In this document: piece after piece, positions 55,750 to 64,000 of the stretch
Layout of the letters: each line of letters begins with the position of its first letter
How positions within the stretch are numbered: the first letter of the stretch is position 1
Source: Bolinopsis microptera
Taxonomy: Eukaryota; Ctenophora; Tentaculata; Lobata; Bolinopsidae
Assembly (NCBI RefSeq): GCF_026151205.1
Contig: NC_087077.1
Location: 5,232,483 to 5,296,482, forward strand
Length of the DNA stretch: 64,000 nt
Direction of reading: 5' to 3'
Position numbers and translations under genes: made by a program
Notes under the pieces: model-generated
What the model was told of the DNA's origin: nothing
Database searches by the model: none
What the model saw: only the letters and a program-made list of their open reading frames with translations

Positions 55750-58440
55750 ATTGTTCTTCTAGGAGCTTCCAATATTAATTCCAATGGCTGGATTTCCGTT
55801 TCCGAAAGTCAAGGCTCCTACTGAAACTTGTGCGACATAATGTTTACAGTGTACTTCTCCCGTTTTACATTGAGAAGCTTTGCTAAGACAAGTAATCTCA
55901 GGTGCGTCTTTGTCTTTTTGGAGATATCGAGACAGACCAGCAGTTTTAGTGGTCGAGTTTCGTTCTGACCGTTCTGTGGAGTAAAACTGATCGTCTTTAA
56001 GGTATATCCGTTTAGGAAGTTTTACTCGAAGACAAGAGTTTCTTTGCTTTTTACAGGAACTGTAGCTGGCTCAAAGTGAGAAAGACGGCGTTAGGTTCCA
56101 CGTACATTGTTGACAAGACAAAGAAGGAACTTGCGAATATCGGATTGTTGTTGACAGTTGACGAAGTACTCAAGGTCTTCTGCTAATAGTATAGCTGGAT
56201 CGGTTGTATTAACAACCCTCTATATTCACTCCATGAAATTCGTAGTTGAAGTTCACCTTCTCCCTGTACTCCGACTCGTCAAATACCAAGTTTTCGATAG
56301 CATACGTATACAGTGATGTAATTTCACATTGGAGTTCGTTTAGTCTCTCGTCCACGTTTTCTTGGTAATCCTTGATTAAGTAGAGAACATCTTTGTTGAA
56401 TTGACGTTGTTGCACGACTTCATCATGAACTTGTTGGGTGAACTCGGAGAACTGATGATCGAGGTGAGCAATATGAGATTTAAGGTGTTTAATCTCATGT
56501 CGATTGAAGAAATTAAAGGCCATGCTTGCGAGCAATCCAGCACCAGGGATAGCAGCAATTGCTACAGGCACTCCCGTTTTACCTTTTTGAAAGGGGTGCT
56601 GTTAGTGATTGTTATGTCGTTTGCAGATCGTAGGTCTTCAAATCGTCTTATATTGCGTTTCCAAATGTGATCAACAGCTTGGTCTCGAGCTTTATTGAGC
56701 GTGGTATACAGTGCAGCATCCTCATGTCCGCAAAACTCGGCTCTAGTTGCAAATCTTTCTGCACATACAATGTTTGCAGTGTACGTGTGGTGTGTTACTT
56801 CGTTAATCTGTAAATCATCGAGATCGGGCCCGTCTTTTGCGGCAGTTTGAAGTCCGAGGCATTCTGGGTCAGAGAAACAAAGAGCAGTGCAGGAATTGAA
56901 CTGAGTGTTGTCGTATGATCTTCAGAATTTAAGAGCTGAACGTTGGTGTTTTGTCCTCTGCCTAGACTTAAAGTATTTTTCAAATAAGTTTTGGTCAAGG
57001 TCACACTCGCTATTCATGCAAAATGTTGACCGTGCAGTTGAATTGATGAGTGGTTTGTTTACTCGAACGAAGATACTGGCAAAGATTTTGCCACAATCCA
57101 TGTGGTTGCTAAATCAACCCAATGTTTAGGTTTCAGAGATGTAAGACCAATAAATGATAGTCCTCTTGCAGTGTCATGACTTTCTTCTGTGGAGTGATTC
57201 ATTTTTGTTCTATTTCGGCCAGCTGACTTGCGAGAAAATCGACTGATGCTTCACTTTGTGAGGGTGAGACTTCTCGATTAGTTGTTGCCCAAGTGGTCGG
57301 AAATGTAACGAGTTCTGATGTATAATTTGACACCATCAGGGACAACGGAACTGCAAGATGTTGTTGAAGCCTTGTGGGAATATCTCCAGGTTGGTATCTA
57401 TATAGCACCTGATTATGCATGAAAATATGCACCGTCGTGACTTCGCAAGATATTCGAGCGGCGTATTGATGCAGTACTTTCGTCTGGATACATATACCCT
57501 TCCCTCCAGGAAGTTGTGTTTCCTCTGTAACTTACAGGTAACATGTTTGTGCAAAATCCTGGTTTAGGTCGGCGAAACTTTATCTCCACTGGCTTGCAAT
57601 GACTGACAAGAATGTATTCCGAGTTCGAAGCAACTTCTATTATTGTTGAATCATTGAAATGATGACGGAAGATATCAGTAGGAATGATAACTTCCAAGAA
57701 TTGCATTTTATGTGTTAGCTCTTGCAACAATAGTTTGATATCATCAACAGCCATCATTGGTCCTAAAAGTTGGTGTGCAGTGACTTGGAATCCGTCAATT
57801 TCCGTTTTGTCGGGTAGTTTACTTGGGTTTTCCAAGGCAAACGATTAGGAATTATGAGATGAGACGAGATTATTGTACCATTAAATGTTCCAATTTGTAC
57901 GAACTTGGACTGTACCATTGGGTCTGGCACATTATATGTGTTTTTGTGACGTAACCTTCGCTGTTATTACATAATATTACGTCCGTCTGAACCTTTGTCA
58001 TCCATTTCATAGGACAATCAAAATCTTTAATGACGGTGTCAGTTGTCCAGTTTCGTCAATGCATGATTTGGTCCTAATCAAGTCTTGGTATTGGCTTTTC
58101 GGTAGAATCTTATTGTGTATTGTTTTTTCTGTTTCTTTGCTGCTATGTTGTGCATCTCAGCAGCTTCACTTGGAGAGACAATGCGTTCGTTTTGAATCGT
58201 AACTTTTTTATGGTCCGTAGTATCACAGCTTTGAATTTGTTCAGGCCATCTCATTAATGTAAGGTAATTTTGTGCATCACAAATCATGGCACTTTGGCAA
58301 TAAGTTATCAGCAATGTGTGAAGTAGTATTCTTTCTGTGTCGTATCGTGTCATCTGACATTCACATATTGTTTCCGAGTCGAAGGTACCTATCCATCCTT
58401 TGGGAATCAGGGATAAGGTGATCAATCTTATATAATTCTC
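55750..58440 (-). pseudogene. Envelope-glycoprotein-like region, broken
   Basis: A series of minus-strand frames interrupted by stops and frame changes reads like a class I fusion glycoprotein. The first part (58078-58425 and on to about 57860) is a Cys-rich ectodomain-like segment with Asn-X-Ser/Thr sites. 57413-57835 continues with a mixed domain. 56590-57100 carries paired Cys and ends in basic residues that resemble a processing site. In a neighbouring frame, 56209-56571 begins with an Ala/Gly/Ile-rich hydrophobic stretch like a fusion peptide, followed by a long heptad-repeat segment (HLKSHIAHLDHQFSEF is part of it). Further traces continue to about 55750. At least one in-frame stop and several shifts prevent a full product. 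Family cannot be assigned; the arrangement is known from errantivirus and retrovirus envelopes. I describe it only as it stands. Confidence 0.6.
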
Positions 58441-58531
58441 CGGATCATTTTTTATGTTTCACGTGTAGCTACACATTGCACAACTCGTGACTCTGAACTG
58501 TAGGAAGACTCCACCCTACGGCTGTGTACTA

Positions 58532-58873
58532 TTATCTTATTATTTCGGGCGTGGGTTGACTTTGAATCGAATGTTGGGACGGTTTAGGAGATGGTAGCTC
58601 TCTACCGCTAGCTGTAGAGCTTGACCGGGATACGGCTTGATGGCCGCCCTGGATTTGTTGCGGTGATATAGAGCTTGCTCTATCATTTTGCCGACGGGAC
58701 AAAGTGTCAGAACTTCTGGAGAAAGTCTGGTGGCGCGGTGTTGACATCCTCTGTGACGAAAGTCTTCCCTCAGAATGGCCATTTCCGAGAGACAAGGATG
58801 AGATATACTCGCCATCAGCTTCTGCATCGGTGTTCTGGACAAGTGTTGACCATTGGCATGGTAAAAGGAGCAT
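58532..58873 (-). CDS. Ser-rich ORF between gag and the env-like region
   Basis: 113 codons, open about 20 codons further upstream without an ATG. Composition is Ser/Arg/Gln/Pro-rich (HQTFSRSSDTLSRRQNDR, GHQAVSRSSSTASGREL). It could be the remnant of a gag carboxyl end, an accessory protein, or a leader region. A second frame overlaps it (58540-58929); I take the Ser-rich one as the more protein-like, without proof. Confidence 0.35.
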   Translation of the reverse strand: MLLLPCQWSTLVQNTDAEADGEYISSLSLGNGHSEGRLSSQRMSTPRHQTFSRSSDTLSRRQNDRASSISPQQIQGGHQAVSRSSSTASGRELPSPKPSQHSIQSQPTPEIIR

Positions 58874-58929
58874 TTCATCATCATCCTCGTATCTTCTCGA
58901 GGTAGTAGATGGTTGCGGACCTGTCTCAA

Positions 58930-59438
58930 TTGAGTCTCACTTGTAGTTCTTCTGATTTTTCTGATTCGAGGTTATGTTGTTCTTCCAATTCTTCTGACTT
59001 GAGTTTATGTTGTACCATAATCTTCTTGAGTTCTTGATAGTATCTTGCATTTAGTGTTTTTGTAACTGAGATGGGACTTTTCGTGTCCTGTCGTGATATA
59101 CCATAATAATCTTTCCAGTTTTAATGTTGCATACTTTCAAGGTAAATTCGGAGGACTTTGAGTCATGTTGTCAGTTAGTCAATCAGTTGTCATGTAGTCA
59201 ATCAGTTGTTATTCTGAAAATCGCCTCCGAGAATGGCGACATGAATAAAAAAAGCGTAATAAAAAAGCAATTACATTTCATCCGTCAAATTACAATAGGT
59301 AGTATTATTTTCCCTTGTGCTGACAATTATGATCCATTATAGCAGCCATTAGTAGCTTCAAGTACATACTTGCTGTCGTTAATGGTATATACACTTCCTA
59401 TCCAAGAGATGCGGGCCACTGCCATGGAATGCAGTGTG
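58930..59438 (-). other. Gag-to-env junction, no pol
   Basis: About 500 bases with no protease, reverse transcriptase, RNase H or integrase motif. A short minus frame near 59330-59425 (MAVARISWIGSVYTINDSKY) may be a glycoprotein leader. This is where pol would be expected. Confidence 0.6.
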
Positions 59439-60125
59439 CTATTTCAAGAGGGCGGTTGCGTTGGGAAATCCATCGCCTCTGATTGATCTGCTTTTCAGTT
59501 TCCCGATGATTTTCTCCAGATGTTGGCTATGCTCAACAAGTTTTGTGTAGTGGTCTAGTCCAGGTGTTGTGAGAAGCGAGTAAGCTACTTGCTCAGATCT
59601 TATTCCATTGATGAATGCATCCTGGAGTAACTCTTCTTTGGTGCTATCAGGCATCTTCTTGCATGTAGGAATTACATTGATCCTTTTCTCGAGTCGTTCC
59701 GCAAAGTCGAGGATGGTTTCTTCTGAGCTCTGTTTGATGTTGAATAGTTCGTCGACAGACATTTTGCTATTGTAGTTAGGGTCGAGCTTCTTGACTATCA
59801 TGTCCTTGGCTGCATGCCAATCTGTTGTTTGTCTATCTGTTAGGTTCAGTGACATAACTCTTGACAAGCTTTTGTTATCCAGAAATGTGCAGAAAACTTT
59901 GAATGAAGCAGACGGAGGAAGACCGATGACTGTGCAGTAGTTGTCGAATGCCAGTAGAAAATCGTGGATGTCATCCCCATGATAATTGTACTCATGGGGT
60001 TTCTTCCCCCCAAAAAGCTTGAAAGACTCTTGAGTCGGAGGTGCTTTATGTCCTAGTCCAGGCATATCTTTGTGGTCAAACTTGTCGTTGTCAAAATGTT
60101 TATTGTTGTGGTGAAGCATTGTCAT
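59439..60125 (-). CDS. Gag capsid-like protein of the LTR element
   Basis: 228 codons from ATG ATGs at 60125, intact. The central part matches the retrotransposon Gag capsid fold in outline: a lead of LFGGKKPHEYNYHGDDIHDF, then helices with NYCTVIGLPPSASFKVFCTF, a WHAAKDMIVKKLDPNY segment and a final LLQDAFINGIRSEQV stretch. Gag packages element RNA into particles in the cytoplasm. It stops soon after the capsid carboxyl domain; no CCHC zinc knuckle follows, so the nucleocapsid part is missing along with pol. The LTR, primer site and gag start are in normal order, with a 216-base leader. Confidence 0.8.
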   Translation of the reverse strand: MTMLHHNNKHFDNDKFDHKDMPGLGHKAPPTQESFKLFGGKKPHEYNYHGDDIHDFLLAFDNYCTVIGLPPSASFKVFCTFLDNKSLSRVMSLNLTDRQTTDWHAAKDMIVKKLDPNYNSKMSVDELFNIKQSSEETILDFAERLEKRINVIPTCKKMPDSTKEELLQDAFINGIRSEQVAYSLLTTPGLDHYTKLVEHSQHLEKIIGKLKSRSIRGDGFPNATALLK

Positions 60126-60320
60126 TGGTGGTTTGTAAGTAAGTGATCCAGGCGGTTGGTATGGTGTGTGTTGTGGAAAAGGTGTTGTGACATTTGTCTA
60201 AATCTGCTGAGTGCATTGGCTCATGTTGGCAGATGAAACTGACAGCGAAAATTGGCAGGAAAGGCAACAAAAGTGGTCACCAGTATAGCTCTATTCTCTA
60301 ACCTGTAGTTCCCAATTTGG

Positions 60321-60338
60321 TTCGCAGTCGCAGCGCCA
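60321..60338 (-). other. Primer binding site candidate
   Basis: TGGCGCTGCGACTGCGAA on the minus strand begins two bases after the right LTR and starts with TGG, complementary to a tRNA CCA end. I cannot name the tRNA. Confidence 0.6.
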
Positions 60339-60340
60339 CT

Positions 60341-61202
60341 TGTGGGTTATGAAGAGAGAGGTGGTTTATCGTCTAGGTTTGAGATAGGTTGATTAGTTTC
60401 AGGACTTTCTAGTTCCAACAGACTATCTGTCTGTTCCCACAATGGAACTTGTAGGTTGCGTTGTGTTTTAGTTAGAGTGAGTTGACCAAATAATACGACT
60501 TGAAATCGGGTTGGTTGTAGCTATGTATCAATGTATCAATGTATCAATGTATCAATGTATCAATGTATCAATGTATCAATGTATTAATGTATCAATGTAT
60601 CAATGTATCAATGTATTAATGTATCAATGTATTAACAATTAGGAACGGTGGTAGGTCTTTGGGAGGCGTTCAGGAAGTCAAGAAGTGGGGAATTATAGGT
60701 GTGCCCAGGGTTTAAAAAGGGTGTCACTCGTGTTGGTCATTGGGCCGACACGTGTGATCCACGAGATGAGTTTCGAGTTCCTGATTGGGGGGTCGAACGG
60801 GCTGGGCTCCAGGAAACGATTATCTTAAATGAGCATGAGCTGGACAAACGAGATCAACCAATCAGGGTTTTCCGTTTATCCATTACTCCATTATTGCACC
60901 GTTTCCGGTACTTTAATTACCGCATCATAGACCGTTATTGCATTACTTCACAATCTATTACAGATACCCGCAATGTTCTTCAGCCAAAGCGTTTTCACTT
61001 CTGGTGTCACAAATCATATAAGTGGGATGCTTTAATTATCGTCATGACCTCTAAGTGGGTTCACGCCATTGCGTTTGGCTGGCAAGTGCCAGCTGTGACC
61101 ACTTGAGCTGGCAACCTGCCAATACAGGTAGACAGCTGGAAAATAGCCAACAAGGTATGGAATTATTGTAAAGCTTATAGCAAGGAGAGAAGTGGACCCA
61201 CA
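60341..61202 (-). repeat. LTR, right copy (5' LTR of the element)
   Basis: Partner of 51854-52707, with the same ends. It has a short local duplication absent from the other (AAGTCAAGAAGTGG against AAGTGG). On the + strand, antisense to the element, a frame of 135 codons without ATG is open (60699-61106); the left LTR has only 107 because of small indels. Confidence 0.95.
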
Positions 61203-61206
61203 CTAT

Positions 61207-61551
61207 TTGTCAACTGACGGTTGCACGGAAATGCGAGTCCAACTCTCTAGGACCCAGCCAGTAGGCACCTAGTACATGAGGTTAGACAGAAGACCAGGAT
61301 AGCGACGAGACTGGCAGAGTGAGAAACTGTGGAGAGTCGACAAAGAGTCTGAGTCAGTGATATTGCCTTCCAGAACAACCAAGGAGTCCCTCTCTCTCAC
61401 AGACTTGAAGAACAGGGTAAACAATAGAAAATGCGATTAAACTCTCATAAGTGTTTGTGAGGATTGGGTATTTTAGGAAACTAGGGACTGTAGCTATGGA
61501 AACACTTCACACTTCGAGAGCGCTGTGGTGGTTATGGAATCTGGGGTTCTT
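61207..61551. other. Right flank of the LTR element
   Basis: No gene recognised. It begins after the CTAT target copy at 61203-61206. Confidence 0.5.
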
Positions 61552-61740
61552 CACCTGGGTTATTTGTTGGAGACTGTCCAAACCACCTGGTTATTTGTTG
61601 GAAACTGTCCAAACCACCTGATTATTAATTGGAAGCAGTCCAAATCACCTGATTATTAATTGGAAGCAGTCCAAATCACCTGATTATTAATTGGAAGCAG
61701 TCCAAATCACCTGATTATTAATTGGAAGCAGTCCAAATGA
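61552..61740. repeat. 31-bp tandem repeat, six copies
   Basis: Unit CCTGATTATTAATTGGAAGC plus AGTCCAAATCA. The first two copies are a diverged variant (GGTTATTTGTTGGA). Confidence 0.95.
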
Positions 61741-61871
61741 CCGAATCCTCGTTAGATATGTCACTAGAGACGTGTGAACACTTATAAGAGCAGGAACATG
61801 TTGGTGGCTCTAATGTAACAACTCAACAACAACCCACATAATCAGTGGTATTAATCACGTACGTGACTACA

Positions 61872-61990
61872 AATCACGTACAAAAGATTTGGACCCCATA
61901 ATAAGAGTCGGGACCCTGTGTAATTAATCACGCACAAAAGATTTGGACCCCAAAATAAGAGTTGGGACCCTGTGTAATTAATCACGCACA
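61872..61990. repeat. ~54-bp tandem repeat, two copies
   Basis: Both copies contain AAAAGATTTGGACCCC and GGGACCCTGTGTAATTAATC. Each ends in AATCACGCACAA. Confidence 0.9.
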
Positions 61991-62954
61991 ATATAAATGG
62001 AGACAGTAGCAGAACGTGTTCAACTACACGTGAGCTGTAATACACTAGCACTGTAGTATAGTCTACTACACCCCTCAATAGTTAGTAGTAAACTACCAAC
62101 CTACATCAGAGAAGTATGTAGAGTGCGGACTACACGGCCCTGAACCCTTTATCGGGTCGTATAGGTGATACCGTACCATGCGGCAACCTTGAAGACATGG
62201 CAGCCTGGCTTCGGGAAGTGTATGGTGGGTATTGTGCGGAGATATTATGCACTTATGACCGCCAAAAGGCCTGGGAGAGCATATATTGACTACGGGAAAT
62301 GTATGTTATTTCTGTAAGAAATGCATGATTGTGGGTGATGATTTGGATTTGTGAACCAGTCAAGTGATGAATGATGTTTCAGGGTGATGAATTGTGGAAG
62401 AGATCAACAGTTAACGGGAAGTAAATTCCGAAGATAACTGACGCTGGATGGAATTTGCGAGGAACTCGAAACAACAATAATTCATTATAAGAAATTATTG
62501 GCACCTTCTTTAGGGACAAAATTACGGCACCAATGACCAAAGTTCAAAGCGATAAGTATGGAAATCGTTGTTCAAATGAAATTGTAGCACCTCAAAGAAT
62601 TTAAAATTTTCGGTAACGATAGAAATATAGCAATTTTAAGTAGTGCAAATTGGATCGAATTATGAAAACTTTAGTACTTTTTATTTTGTCCTCATATATG
62701 TCTGATGAATGGTCTGTTTCATGTGTCTATTATTAACAACGAAGGTGGAATTGCAGATCATTGTTCTTGCTAAAAATTAGAGCCTGTTAATTGGACAATG
62801 AGCCGTGAAGAATGTGGAACAAAAAGAAAACAATTTAAGAAACCCTTCAATTCCTAATTCATGCAATTGATACAAGAATGGACTTAATCTGTCCGAAAAA
62901 AAAACACGGGGTGGCATGAATGCATTCCCGACGGACATCATGATAGGATTCAGA
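61991..62954. other. AT-rich, no gene seen
   Basis: Nothing coding recognised on either strand. Confidence 0.5.
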
Positions 62955-63335
62955 AAATACCAGCAATTTCTGGGATATTATAATCGGTGTCTGTTTAGCT
63001 TCACCCAGCGTGGTTATTCAGCACTGTTTAATGTTTATTCTGAAAGGTCCTATAACAGATAACTATGAACAAGAATGAACTATACAACCAGAACACAAAT
63101 TCGAATCATCACTATTAATCAAAAGAACAATTTGTTCCAGCAAGAAGACAGATTGAGCCACGATATTTTTTAATTTTCCAAATACCAGAATTTTCTCAAA
63201 TATTTCAATCGCTGTCTATTTCACCTCCACCAGCAAGATTATGCAGCTCTTTTTATGATAAGGTCCTTTAAATACCATCGAATTCAAATGATAACCACAA
63301 ACTTAATCAAAAGAACAATTGGTTGCAGCAACAAG
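62955..63335. repeat. Diverged direct duplication
   Basis: Two imperfect copies of about 190-220 bp. AAATACCAGCAATTTCTGGG (62956) matches AAATACCAGAATTTTCTC (63180), and AATCAAAAGAACAATTTG (63117) matches AATCAAAAGAACAATTGG (63305), with further agreement between them (TCGSTGTCTRTTT, AAGGTCCT). It is probably an old tandem duplication. Confidence 0.6.
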
Positions 63336-64000
63336 ACTCCACACTGGGGGAAAATAACAGATAACACTAACTAACCAACAAACCCCAAATTTTCCACATA
63401 TTTGGTGGATTAGTAATGCACAAATATACGACAATTAAAAGAAGAACGGCGTCGAAATGAAACTTCATGTAAATCACGTCATGACCGATCACCCTCTTTG
63501 TGAAGAAACACGCCAAGAATGCAGGAAAACGGAACGTCAACAATCCTGGCACAACGCCAAAAATACCACAGCCCCTACAACATGTATAACAGAAGAATTA
63601 TAACCAGAGCGGGAAGGGGGGTAAAGAGTGAAGTTTGTGCTCCCTTCTGCATCATCTCTACACCAGTGGCCCGGGACTCCCTAATCACATTAAAAATAAC
63701 AAAACACATTAGATATAAGAAAACAAAAGGGTAATATCCACACGCTCTGTTGGGGTCCCTGATCCGATTAGAGTTCCCTTGTTTGTTACTTTACAGAGCT
63801 ACAGAACTACAGAACTGTTCCCTAGTTTGAAGTTACTCTATATAACCACACTCCACAGGGCACATACTTTAGTCTTAGTTCCCCTGTCTGAAGTTACCCT
63901 AAATTCATCGTTTTGTTCTCAAAGAACTGAACCTAAGATAAGCATAGGACAAGTTCAAAGTCAAACCAACAACTGATAATGTCAAAAGAAGAGGAGATAA
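63336..64000. other. AT-rich end of the window, no gene seen
   Basis: Short frames only (63367-63552, 63519-63734, 63779-63976), none recognised. Confidence 0.5.

Larger units (their letters stand above)
51854..61202 (-). mobile_element. LTR retroelement with gag, env-like region and F-box ORF, no pol
   Basis: A 9.35-kb insertion bounded by two direct LTRs (854 and 862 bp, TGTGGG...CCCACA) and by the same CTAT on both sides (51850-51853 and 61203-61206). Transcription should run leftwards: gag lies next to the right LTR, a primer-binding-site candidate at 60321-60338, and a purine tract at 52708-52720 beside the left LTR. The 7.6-kb interior holds gag (59439-60125), a Ser-rich frame, a broken envelope-like region (about 55750-58440), an unknown ORF (54726-55067) and an F-box ORF (53448-53747). 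Only about 500 bases separate gag from the next frames, too few for protease, reverse transcriptase and integrase, and I see none elsewhere. The 4-bp duplication fits a Ty3/gypsy-type integrase supplied in trans. Confidence 0.9.

Noticed and set aside
58540-58929. 129-codon frame overlapping the Ser-rich ORF
   Set aside because: It shares the same DNA in another frame. Its composition is less protein-like, so I treat it as a shadow.
52721-59438. Reverse transcriptase, integrase or protease in the LTR element
   Set aside because: I looked through the frames on both strands for YxDD/FxDD, DTG or HHCC-type motifs with context and saw none. A profile search would be decisive.

Overview
The window looks like metazoan nuclear DNA: about one third GC, spliced genes with GT-AG introns, a rhodopsin-class receptor, an ankyrin-repeat gene of 16 coding exons, LINE and LTR retroelements, and several classes of satellite and minisatellite. 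I cannot name the species. An invertebrate with a medium to large repeat-rich genome fits best.

Layout. 0.4-1.2 kb (+): broken trypsin-like serine protease homologue. 2.8-3.8 kb (+): intronless class A GPCR, the only intact single-exon host gene. 4.2-5.2 kb: (TG)n and an 11-bp satellite. About 5.25-21.7 kb: one array of a roughly 366-bp satellite, itself a diverged dimer of about 183-bp halves, opened by three insertions: a 1.86-kb TIR element with a TA target duplication (5910-7767), a 5.8-kb LINE with SGNH-esterase ORF1 and APE/RT ORF2 (8080-13844), and a 0.79-kb LTR-like element, later copied by a 1,171-bp tandem duplication. 22.3-39.6 kb (-): a 16-exon ankyrin-repeat gene whose model closes at 819 residues if one extra base in exon 7 is ignored. 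Its last intron carries a LINE fragment and a TIR element, and its second intron carries two minisatellites built from its own exon-2 splice donor. 39.7-51.8 kb: the 5' flank of that gene, without recognisable coding sequence but with repeated GTCACGTGAC and CCAAT boxes and two abutting perfect palindromes. 51.85-61.2 kb (-): a complete LTR retroelement insertion (LTRs of 854 and 862 bp, 4-bp target duplication, primer-binding-site and polypurine candidates) that keeps gag, has no room for pol, and carries a broken envelope-like region and an F-box ORF. 61.2-64 kb: tandem repeats and AT-rich DNA.

The most unusual system is the LTR element: gag plus a decayed envelope-like glycoprotein plus an F-box ORF, bounded by intact termini and lacking reverse transcriptase, so it could only have moved with help in trans. 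The second is the ankyrin gene, where a splice donor seeded two minisatellites that now present more than a dozen copies of that donor inside the intron. Single-base frame breaks recur (LINE ORF2 in a T6 run, ankyrin exon 7 in a CC, the env-like region), so some may be assembly errors rather than real lesions.
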